A stretch of 12,894 nucleotides of DNA, taken from the NCBI GenBank assembly GCA_045617505.1, contig JAZLIS010000105.1, positions 1-12,894 of the forward strand. The letters run 5' to 3'. Below the pieces are notes generated by a model, which saw only the letters and a list, made by a program, of their open reading frames with translations, did no database searches and was not told where the DNA came from. Shown here piece by piece: positions 6,610-12,894 of this stretch; positions within the stretch are counted from its first letter, which is position 1, and each line of letters opens with the position of its first letter. Origin of the DNA: Cacconaster sp045617505 (GTDB lineage: Bacteria; Bacteroidota; Bacteroidia; Bacteroidales; UBA932). The position numbers and the translations under genes are program-made.

Positions 6610-8190
6610 ATGAAACGGCTTGGCAAACTTTCCATATCCTTCATCGCGCTTCTCTGTGCAACAGGAGCCCTCTTTTCCTGCACCGATGCAGAAACAATCA
6701 GAACGGACGTGTGCATCTACGGCGGCACTTCAGCCGCTGTAACGGCAGCCCGCGCTGCGGCTGAAAAGGGCTGCAGGGTGGTCATTATCTGCCCGGACCC
6801 TGTTCTTGGCGGTATGACGACCGGAGGCCTCGGATCCACCGACATCGGAAACAAGCAGGCCATTATCGGCATGGCACGGCAGTTCTATCGAGACCTTGGA
6901 AAACATTACGGTACGTCCGAGCAGTGGACCTTCGAACCGTCGGCGGCTCAGGCTATCCTCGACAGTTACGTTGATAATCCGAACATTGCAATCTTCAAGG
7001 GGTATTATCTTAATTCCCTCAAAAAGAGAGGGACCGGAATCGTCTCCATCACCTGCAACGACTGGAATGGAGAGACAGTCAAAACGGTCCGGGCCGATTC
7101 ATTTATCGACGCCACCTATGAAGGGGACCTGCTGGCAATGGCGGGTGTCAGTTACCACGTCGGCCGGGAGGATGCATCTGCCTATGGTGAGGAGTGGAAC
7201 GGCTCCCATATCTCCGATTACCACCAGTTCGTGGATGGAATCGACCCGTATGTGGAGAAAGGCAATCCTCAGAGCGGCCTTCTTTGGGGAATTCAGGATG
7301 GAACTCTCAAGGAGGAGGGTGCCGGTGACAATCTGGTCCAGGCTTACAATTTCCGGCTCTGCCTTTCCAATGACAAGGAGAATCAAATCCCTTTCACCCG
7401 GCCTGAAGACTACGACCCTTCCGTATACGAACTGCTTGTACGTGTGTTCGAGGCTGATCCGGATCCGCAGATAAACAACTATTTCATCTGGTCGCTGATG
7501 CCCGGAGGCAAGACTGACGTCAACAACCGCGGGCCGTTCTCGACCGATATGATCGGGATGAGCCACGATTATCCGGAGGCTTCGTGGGAGAGGAGGAAGG
7601 AGATAATTGCCGCCCATAAGAGCTATACGCTCGGATTGATGTGGTTTTATGTGAGTGACCCCAGGGTGCCGGAGGTTCTTCAGAATTTTGTCCGCCAGTG
7701 GGGCTGGGCCAAGGATGAATACCCGGTTACCGGGGGATGGACTCATCAGATATACGTGCGGGAAGCCCGCCGGATGATTAGCGATTATGTCGCCACTCAG
7801 GCCGACTGCGACGGGAAAGGCATCGTTAAGGACGGAATCGGCTTCGCCGCCTATCAGATGGATTCCCACAACTGCGAGAGAATTCTGGTTGAAAAGGATG
7901 GCAAGGTTATGGTCAAGAACGAGGGTGACGTGGAGAAGGGTGGGGGAATGCCTTATCCAATCTCATACAGAAGCATAGTCCCGCGCAGGGAGGAGTGCAC
8001 CAACCTGCTGGTCCCCGTCTGCCTCTCATCAAGCCATATCGCATTCGGCTCCATAAGGATGGAGCCGGTCTTCCTCGAGTTGGGGCAGGTATGCGGCATC
8101 GCCGCCTCCCTCGCCGGACGCAACCCCGTTCAGGACGTCGATGTCAGGCTGATTCAGGAAGAGGTGGGTTACAACCATCCTGCCGAATAG
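6610..8190 (+). CDS. exported FAD-dependent oxidoreductase lipoprotein (FAD_oxidored family)
   Basis: A 526-residue protein starting with a lipoprotein signal (lipobox LFSC, Cys24). The FAD-binding Rossmann segment is DVCIYGGTSAAVTAARAAAE (33-52), followed by LGGMTTGGLGSTD (66-78), typical of the FAD_oxidored (PF12831) group. The C-terminal block RSIVPRREECTNLLVPVCLS and GSIRMEPVFLELGQ (roughly 453-500) is the conserved second flavin-contact region of that family. Such proteins occur in Bacteroidota and Planctomycetota polysaccharide loci and are sometimes called xanthan lyase-like; the substrate is unknown. As a Sec lipoprotein it must acquire FAD after export. Only a weak -7-like TAACTTCG (6564-6571) without a matching -33 precedes it. 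It converges on the Tat MBL gene with a 34-base gap lacking a clear terminator. Confidence 0.88.
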   Translation: MKRLGKLSISFIALLCATGALFSCTDAETIRTDVCIYGGTSAAVTAARAAAEKGCRVVIICPDPVLGGMTTGGLGSTDIGNKQAIIGMARQFYRDLGKHYGTSEQWTFEPSAAQAILDSYVDNPNIAIFKGYYLNSLKKRGTGIVSITCNDWNGETVKTVRADSFIDATYEGDLLAMAGVSYHVGREDASAYGEEWNGSHISDYHQFVDGIDPYVEKGNPQSGLLWGIQDGTLKEEGAGDNLVQAYNFRLCLSNDKENQIPFTRPEDYDPSVYELLVRVFEADPDPQINNYFIWSLMPGGKTDVNNRGPFSTDMIGMSHDYPEASWERRKEIIAAHKSYTLGLMWFYVSDPRVPEVLQNFVRQWGWAKDEYPVTGGWTHQIYVREARRMISDYVATQADCDGKGIVKDGIGFAAYQMDSHNCERILVEKDGKVMVKNEGDVEKGGGMPYPISYRSIVPRREECTNLLVPVCLSSSHIAFGSIRMEPVFLELGQVCGIAASLAGRNPVQDVDVRLIQEEVGYNHPAE

Positions 8191-8224
8191 GTGACGCTAA
8201 GGTATATATATATGGCTGCCAAAT

Positions 8225-9535
8225 TCATTCGTTTGTTGTGACGAACTCTTTATGTGACCTGACCGTCATGGACTCATCGCTGGCCGAGAGGGTGGTGACG
8301 GAGAACTTCTTTCCTGAAGGCTCGACGTCGAGCACAATGTGTGAGCCGTCATAGCAGGAATGGTCGATGATATCCTGCCAGGGCTGGCCGTCATCCTGGG
8401 CGCGCCGCTCGGGAGGATACACACCTGCGAAAAGAAATCTGTCGCCGTCATAACTGCTGCGGTCGGCCAGATGCTCAAGAGTGTCGGGAAGATTGTGGAG
8501 CTGGTCCCAGACACAACTCACATAGACCTGGGCACGGAGAGCCTTTACGAGACCGGGGTACATCGAGTGATGTCCGTGGTGATTTACCTTTGCGACGTCA
8601 ACAGGTTCGCATACTTCTCCGAGAAGGTCTTCGGCCTCCACCTTCGTGCCGTCAGCTAGTTTGAATCCGTTTGAAAAGTCTCCGGCGGTATAGAATCGGA
8701 AAGGACCATAGCTGATAATCATTCCGAGGCAGAGGGCGTTTTCGTTGATTGATGTGGGATGTTCGCGCTCGATCCAGTCCTTGTAAAGGTCCCGTACCGT
8801 GCCGTCTGGAGCAGCGATTCGGCCGTTGCTGCATATGTTGCGAATGCTGAATTTCGGATAAGAGGCCGCGTCGCGCAGCATCTTGATCTGGTCCACCGCA
8901 CCCACCTGAAACTTCTCAATCTTCATCCCGCGCTCTTTTTCCATCCTGCGGTAGAACTGTTTCATATGAGCGGGGCAGCCTCCGTCGAAACTGTCAGGAA
9001 GTTCGATGGGGTCGTTCATCTCAGGATAGCAGCGGTCGAAGGCTTTGCTGAATGTGAGGGTTTGCGCCGCTTGGGAGAAACCACTGAAATGGTATGGCTG
9101 TCCTTCCCATATCTCTTCGCCGGCGTAGAATGACTGTCCGCCGCCGTGGTCACTATGATAATGTGAGAGCATCATATAATCAACATCCTTTCCCTGGGGA
9201 TTCACGCGCTCTACATAGCGGGCGATCCATTCTCCGGAATGTCTGCCACTGTGTGGCAGGACTGGGACTGCCAGGTCACCGCGTCCTATAGCGTTGTGGT
9301 CACCGCAGTCGAGGAGCATCGTTGTGCCGTCAGGGAAGATATAAAATGCCGATTCTCCGACGCCTGTATATATGAAGTGGACTTGGAAATGCCCTTTCTT
9401 CCAACCGGGCCATTTCTGACCCGGCGCCAAGCTTCTGGCAGATGATGAGGGGGATCCTGCGCATGCGGTGACACCGCTCATAGTCAGCGCTCCGGCCGAC
9501 GCGAGAGATGCTTTGATGAAATTTCTTCGGTCCAT
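8225..9535 (-). CDS. Tat-exported ComEC-like MBL-fold hydrolase, probable lipoprotein
   Basis: A 436-residue protein. The start at 9535 is chosen because it opens with a twin-arginine signal (DRRNFIKASLA, residues 2-12); an upstream in-frame ATG at 9598 would lie ahead of the promoter-like -7 element. The signal ends in GVTAC (lipobox VTAC, Cys25), so a Tat-lipoprotein is likely. The zinc motif SHYHSDH (124-130) is intact, with FYTAGD (281-286) giving the later Asp and VNHHGHHS (318-325) the terminal His cluster. This is the ComEC/Rec2-like MBL pattern, as in DNA-uptake nucleases, phosphodiesterases and other hydrolases. An insert between about 140 and 260 separates the two halves. No ComEC membrane part is present, so a role in competence is not implied. 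Confidence 0.85.
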   Translation of the reverse strand: MDRRNFIKASLASAGALTMSGVTACAGSPSSSARSLAPGQKWPGWKKGHFQVHFIYTGVGESAFYIFPDGTTMLLDCGDHNAIGRGDLAVPVLPHSGRHSGEWIARYVERVNPQGKDVDYMMLSHYHSDHGGGQSFYAGEEIWEGQPYHFSGFSQAAQTLTFSKAFDRCYPEMNDPIELPDSFDGGCPAHMKQFYRRMEKERGMKIEKFQVGAVDQIKMLRDAASYPKFSIRNICSNGRIAAPDGTVRDLYKDWIEREHPTSINENALCLGMIISYGPFRFYTAGDFSNGFKLADGTKVEAEDLLGEVCEPVDVAKVNHHGHHSMYPGLVKALRAQVYVSCVWDQLHNLPDTLEHLADRSSYDGDRFLFAGVYPPERRAQDDGQPWQDIIDHSCYDGSHIVLDVEPSGKKFSVTTLSASDESMTVRSHKEFVTTNE

Positions 9536-9569
9536 GATTGACAGTAAGCCATTTTTGATTAAAATCAAT

Positions 9570-9586
9570 ATACAAGATACGAATTT
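9570..9586 (-). promoter_or_regulatory. shared 17-mer promoter-like element upstream of the Tat MBL gene
   Basis: The plus-strand 17-mer ATACAAGATACGAATTT occurs here and again at 12215-12231, both times just upstream of a minus-strand gene. Read on the minus strand it contains TATCTTG (9579-9573), one T short of the TAnnTTTG -7 consensus. At this copy no TTG is found 19-20 bases further upstream. It would place the transcript start about 30 bases before the ATG at 9535. Confidence 0.45.
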
Positions 9587-9643
9587 TTCCCGAAACATAG
9601 ACTAGAGTAATTCACCGACGCATATGGCAGTTCTGACTCCGCT

Positions 9644-9850
9644 CTAGCCAAGTAGCCACTTCCAGCAGGTAATGACTTCGATTGTTCCGTATTCATCCTC
9701 CGGTATATAGAAGTCTACTTCCGCATTGTTATTACAGAAGGATACTCAAAATGCCGTTGTTCACGAAGTAGTACTTGCAGTTTGTCTCTTTCCCTCGCCT
9801 GCTGCAGTGAAGCTTACCTTCAGTTCAATCTCGTTGTCGGAGCAAGGCCG
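9644..9850 (-). pseudogene. probable frameshifted remnant of a minus-strand coding sequence
   Basis: Three minus-strand frames each give a short, protein-like run in a consistent order. About 9844-9790 reads DNEIELKVSFTAAGEGK, 9782-9732 reads NCKYYFVNNGILSILL then stop, and 9733-9644 reads AEVDFYIPEDEYGTIEVITC and a few more residues then stop. Joined by two frame changes they would form one continuous beta-rich segment with alternating hydrophobic residues. I do not recognise the family. It lies directly downstream of the GH95-like gene on the same strand, so it may be the decayed 3' end of a former operon partner. Chance runs in noncoding DNA are the alternative, and assembly errors producing the shifts cannot be excluded. 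Confidence 0.4.
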
Positions 9851-9927
9851 CAGTTGCCGGCTTCCTTAACCCATCCCATCCTCCCACTGCTGCGGCCTCA
9901 ATGTTGCGCAAAACGCGATTCGTTATA

Positions 9928-12204
9928 TCAAATCGCGGTAATCCGGAGTTTCTCTTTCTTCTGTGTGGGGAACTCCACAAAGTCTCCTTGCAGTTTTTCC
10001 GTCCTGCCGTCAGAATGGCGGACAAGAAGTGTTCGGCCCGGCCACGGGTTCTCCATCCTGCAGGGCCGTCCCTGTTCGCTCAGCAGCTCCACCTCTCCGA
10101 TTGTCCCATTTTTAATGGAAGAAGAGACCAGAAACGCACCGTTTGCCCGCAAGTGCCTGAATGATGCGTCCTGCGAACGTGCCCAGCACGGAAACAGACG
10201 TAATGTTCCTTCAAAACTCTGCATCAGCATTTCATTGATGGTGAACGGAACTGCAGCCAGGGTTTCGATACCGCCTCCATCCGCCACTATGTAGCAATTG
10301 GGATAGTTGTTCATTTCGATGCGCTCTCTCAGATATTGGAGAATCTTTTCGGGGCCGAAACCCAGCCGTGCGGCACCTGCATAGACTGTTTCGACACCAT
10401 TCCCCATTGACCTGCCCCAGTCGTTGCCATCGCTTGCGGCCCAGTGATTCATATCATCCAGCATTATTCTGCTGAACCGGTCATCGGTGAGCGGACCGGA
10501 CACCATGGGAGGAATGAGTATTCCGTGCATATGGATGCGGTTAAGCCCTGTCGGCTTGAAATCCTCACTGTCTGAATTGATGCCCTTACGGTCAGAATTC
10601 TTCAGACTGAGTCTCCCGTCTTTCGTATAACCTGTGGGGAAATCGCTCAGATTTTCCAGAATATCCTGCCATTTTCCCCTCCTGTCACCATCCACATCCA
10701 ACAATGAACTGATGTCCAAAGCACCGCGCATCACCATACGGATGAGACCGAGAGAACAGCTGGGATTTACGTCATTGTCTGTGCCACGTCCCGGCCACTC
10801 CTCATAGAAGCAGTCATTCACGGATTCATATTTACCGCCTCGTGATATCAGATAATCCTCCCAGAATTCGGCACACCCCCGGATGTATGGATAAATCTTC
10901 CCGGCATATTCCTCATCCCAGGTGGCATAAAACCGCATCATCATATTGACAGCACCGAAAGATGCATTGGATTTCTGCCCCCAGAACATATTCCCGCCAT
11001 CCAGCATATGGTCCGGATAACCGTACATATCCTCCATCTTCTCATCAGTATCCGGCCAGGCGGCGGAAGAGAGTCCGAACGGGCCGATGCCGACAGGGTA
11101 ATAGAGCCCCCGGCAGTTCAGTAGTTCCCGTGCATAAGCCCTGCCTTTCTCCATATAATCAAGGAGAGGCAGGTCATAATTCTCCGTCAGGGATATATGA
11201 TTGCTTGAAAAGCACCCCCAGTACGGGGACTGATAGTTATAATTCAAATGATAATCGCCGGCCCACGCAGTCTCTTCGCTGCAGATGAACGGTCCCCACA
11301 GCCCCGGAGCAATTTTTCCGGCACGGCTGCTGCAGGCGAGCAGATACTGGGATTGATAATAGTAGCGTTCCATCCATTCGTCACCGATATCGATATGGGA
11401 CAAATTCCAGAAATCGGACCACCACGAACGGTGTTCTCTCTTCAGAGAATCCATATCTCTATCCAGGCAGTTCCGTGCCTCCATTATCGCTTTCCTCTTC
11501 CAATCCGGAGTGTCAATGTTCGTATATACAGCCAATACAAGAGTTTCTTTCTTCCCGGGCTTCAGGGTCAGCGGCCCGGTGGTATGATTCAGAGCCAATG
11601 CTATGTGGGAGTCCCATTGCAGACGGGGATTGTTACAGAAGCTTCTGGTCATCCAACTGCACTCTTCTTCCGTTCCTTGACTGATGACTGATGCCAATGG
11701 GCCGTCTTCAGTAGGGAGAAAAGCGAGATTCAGTGAAATTGCCTTTTTGGAGACCAGTTCCACCACCACTTTGTTGTCGGTGGCGGATACCCACGCCGTT
11801 ACGGACAATTCATTCTCCGGCAGCGTGTATGTCGCTCTGATTTCCGCACTGCCGGGAAGTTGTTCGGCGTGATAGACTCCCGTGGAAATGATGTCGGAAC
11901 TGAGCAGCAATGCTCCCGGAAGAGCCAAACCGCCCTCCGGATACGACTGCAGTGCACGCCAAAAGTCGTTTTTCCCTATAAAAAACGTTATTCCTTCTTC
12001 CGCGGTTTTCATCGTCAGACCGATATCACCGTTCCCTGTCAGAGGGGCATCGGCTGTCTTGTCTGTGGGAACGTGGGCGGGCCACTCGGTGAATTCGGCC
12101 TTATAGACATCCAATTCTTTCAGAATGGAATCCCGGTGCGTGGAGCAGTTGCAGAAGAGCAATGCAGCACAAGCAATGTAAATAGCGTGTCTCATAGGTT
12201 TCAT
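9928..12204 (-). CDS. GH95-like six-hairpin glycosidase, lipoprotein
   Basis: A protein of 758 residues if started at 12204. Alternatives are 12216 (too close to the -7 element) and 12195. The N-terminus is a lipoprotein-type signal ending near FCNCS. The N-terminal beta-domain carries TGNGDIG (56-62) and FFIGKNDFWRA (74-84). The central (alpha/alpha)6 region has GLWGPF (301-306) and LNYNYQSPYW (320-329), where N321 and N323 correspond to the paired Asn of family GH95. The C-terminal GTLRLFPCW segment and the following beta-rich tail also match GH95-type enzymes. GH95 members are inverting alpha-L-fucosidases or alpha-galactosidases. The divergence here, and the resemblance of the N-terminal part to DUF5703-type proteins, make substrate assignment unsafe. 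It probably acts on a plant or host glycan side chain outside the cytoplasm. Confidence 0.75.
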   Translation of the reverse strand: MKPMRHAIYIACAALLFCNCSTHRDSILKELDVYKAEFTEWPAHVPTDKTADAPLTGNGDIGLTMKTAEEGITFFIGKNDFWRALQSYPEGGLALPGALLLSSDIISTGVYHAEQLPGSAEIRATYTLPENELSVTAWVSATDNKVVVELVSKKAISLNLAFLPTEDGPLASVISQGTEEECSWMTRSFCNNPRLQWDSHIALALNHTTGPLTLKPGKKETLVLAVYTNIDTPDWKRKAIMEARNCLDRDMDSLKREHRSWWSDFWNLSHIDIGDEWMERYYYQSQYLLACSSRAGKIAPGLWGPFICSEETAWAGDYHLNYNYQSPYWGCFSSNHISLTENYDLPLLDYMEKGRAYARELLNCRGLYYPVGIGPFGLSSAAWPDTDEKMEDMYGYPDHMLDGGNMFWGQKSNASFGAVNMMMRFYATWDEEYAGKIYPYIRGCAEFWEDYLISRGGKYESVNDCFYEEWPGRGTDNDVNPSCSLGLIRMVMRGALDISSLLDVDGDRRGKWQDILENLSDFPTGYTKDGRLSLKNSDRKGINSDSEDFKPTGLNRIHMHGILIPPMVSGPLTDDRFSRIMLDDMNHWAASDGNDWGRSMGNGVETVYAGAARLGFGPEKILQYLRERIEMNNYPNCYIVADGGGIETLAAVPFTINEMLMQSFEGTLRLFPCWARSQDASFRHLRANGAFLVSSSIKNGTIGEVELLSEQGRPCRMENPWPGRTLLVRHSDGRTEKLQGDFVEFPTQKKEKLRITAI

Positions 12205-12214
12205 AACAATGAAC

Positions 12215-12246
12215 ATACAAGATACGAATTTCTGTTGTCATTTCAA
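12215..12246 (-). promoter_or_regulatory. promoter of the GH95-like gene containing the shared 17-mer
   Basis: On the minus strand, TTG (12246-12244), a 19-base spacer and TATCTTG (12224-12218) form a Bacteroidota-type promoter with a -7 element one T short. The 17-mer at 12215-12231 is identical to the one at 9570-9586. Its position argues for a translation start at 12204 or 12195 with a short leader. Confidence 0.5.
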
Positions 12247-12479
12247 TCCATCCCAACGTATCACTCGCGCATACAACTGTAATTAAGGTGCCCATAAAGT
12301 TAATGAGCTAAAGTATAGCTATTTACGAGAATGTGAAATACTGGTTGCGAATGATAAATTATTTCCTGAAACCTAACCACAAAACGCAATCGTGGAGAAG
12401 AATTTGAACTGGATGGCTTAATAAACTGTTTCATAATTTGCCCGAGTATATGTAACTTCGCAAGTCTATTTGCATAATT
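12247..12479. other. A/T-rich divergent intergenic region
   Basis: About 230 bases between the GH95-like promoter and the HAD-family gene. It is more A/T-rich than the flanking genes. A TAACTTCG at 12453-12460 resembles the element upstream of the FAD oxidoreductase (6564-6571), but neither has a -33 TTG at the right distance. No RNA gene, hairpin terminator or short coding sequence is convincing here. Confidence 0.5.
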
Positions 12480-12894
12480 ATGAAGCGAATCACATTCATC
12501 GTCCTGGCCATTACAGCCATACTCTCCGGCAGCGTTTCCTGCCAGAAAGACAATCTCACACCTGACGGACCGATAGTCCCGCAGGGCGAAGTTACCCGTG
12601 AATTTCTCTCCCGTATTCGTGTCGGAAAGGATGGGAATTTCAAGTACTGGAATCAGGATTCTCCTGCCCTGAAAGAACTGAAGGCATTTGTGGCAACGGT
12701 TACCGACCCGAACTGCAAGGGGTACGTACCTCCGCAGGACAGGGTGGCAACGTTCGACGTCGACGGAACCCTGATGTGCGAGACAGCTCCATATTATTTC
12801 AATTGGATGCTGTTCTTCCACCGCTGGCTGCACGATGACAGTTTCACTCCTAAGGACGAGAAAGACAGGCAGTGGGCTGCTGATGCTGAGGCAT
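12480..12894 (+). CDS. HAD-superfamily phosphatase lipoprotein, 5' part only
   Basis: The frame opens at the ATG at 12480 and stays open to the window edge, giving 138 residues. It begins with a Sec lipoprotein signal (MKRITFIVLAITAILSGSVS, then Cys21). The HAD motif I, FDVDGTL (92-98), gives the nucleophile D93 and general acid D95. The long, polar N-terminal segment before it (22-85) and the ETAPYYFNW that follows match secreted Bacteroidota haloacid-dehalogenase-like lipoproteins, probably phosphomonoesterases of the periplasm. The remaining HAD motifs lie outside the window. It is divergent from the GH95-like gene, with no sign of a shared operon. Confidence 0.85.
   Translation, partial: MKRITFIVLAITAILSGSVSCQKDNLTPDGPIVPQGEVTREFLSRIRVGKDGNFKYWNQDSPALKELKAFVATVTDPNCKGYVPPQDRVATFDVDGTLMCETAPYYFNWMLFFHRWLHDDSFTPKDEKDRQWAADAEA

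Larger units (their letters stand above)
9536..9927. other. gene-free interval between the Tat MBL and GH95-like genes
   Basis: About 390 bases with no intact gene. The right-hand part (9587-9600, counted from the MBL side) is A/T-rich upstream sequence of the MBL gene. The middle (about 9644-9850) looks like a degraded minus-strand coding sequence, listed separately. The part next to the GH95-like stop (9860-9927) has only a weak long-loop pairing between two CTGCGG-type segments and no convincing terminator. Confidence 0.6.

Noticed and set aside
7099..7869. Long open frame (256 codons) on the minus strand
   Set aside because: It is antisense to the FAD oxidoreductase, has no signal or domain and arises from codon bias of the real gene.
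8203..8213. Alternating TA run between two convergent genes
   Set aside because: It is short and has no hairpin with it, so it was not called a terminator or a repeat element.
9782..10294. Plus-strand open frame of 170 codons overlapping the gene-free interval
   Set aside because: Most of it is antisense to the GH95-like gene. The part in the interval runs opposite to the better minus-strand peptide runs.
1..12894. CRISPR array, tRNA, riboswitch or SusC/SusD pair
   Set aside because: No regularly spaced direct repeats, cloverleaf-like segment, known riboswitch core or TonB-receptor/SusD sequence was seen in either strand.

Overview
The window looks like a chromosomal stretch of a glycan-degrading Bacteroidales bacterium (phylum Bacteroidota). 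Supporting signs are promoters of the Bacteroidota type (TTG, about 19-20 bases, then TAnnTTTG) ahead of several genes, few recognisable Shine-Dalgarno sequences, a type B ribosomal protein L31, many Tat signals of the RRxF type on oxidoreductases and hydrolases, and several lipoproteins. The genus cannot be fixed from sequence reading alone. Base composition is moderate, near 50% GC by eye, and no gene stands out as foreign.

Region 1 (1-1609): two CE15-like (glucuronoyl esterase type) genes diverge from a shared centre. The left one is cut by the window edge; the right one is complete. They form a near-perfect, indel-free inverted repeat (1-281 against 341-621) that includes the genes' 5' ends and leader regions, with a 59-base unique centre. 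Region 2 (1572-5371, minus strand): a compact four-gene operon with two Tat-exported Gfo/Idh/MocA oxidoreductases, a small two-helix membrane protein and an ApbE-type flavin transferase, driven by a clear promoter at 5409-5439. Its last gene overlaps the 3' end of the complete CE15 gene tail to tail.

Region 3 (5471-6543): a cytoplasmic UlaG-like metallo-beta-lactamase-fold hydrolase with its own promoter converges, through a bidirectional terminator, on the housekeeping gene rpmE2, which also has a canonical promoter. Region 4 (6610-9535): an exported FAD_oxidored-family lipoprotein converges on a Tat-lipoprotein, ComEC-like MBL-fold hydrolase. Region 5 (9536-12204): about 390 bases without an intact gene, holding what looks like a frameshifted remnant of a minus-strand coding sequence, then a large GH95-like six-hairpin glycosidase lipoprotein. 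Its promoter shares an identical 17-mer with the upstream region of the Tat MBL gene. Region 6 (12480-end): the 5' part of a secreted HAD-family phosphatase lipoprotein.

Taken together, the window encodes an exported sugar-processing set: an esterase for glucuronate-type esters, a GH95-like glycosidase, NAD(P)-type sugar oxidoreductases sent out folded by Tat, an exported flavoprotein and a flavin transferase. No SusC/SusD pair, regulator, transposase, tRNA or CRISPR array is visible. The two most unusual items are the symmetric CE15 duplication and the operon that couples Tat-exported Gfo/Idh enzymes to an atypical ApbE.
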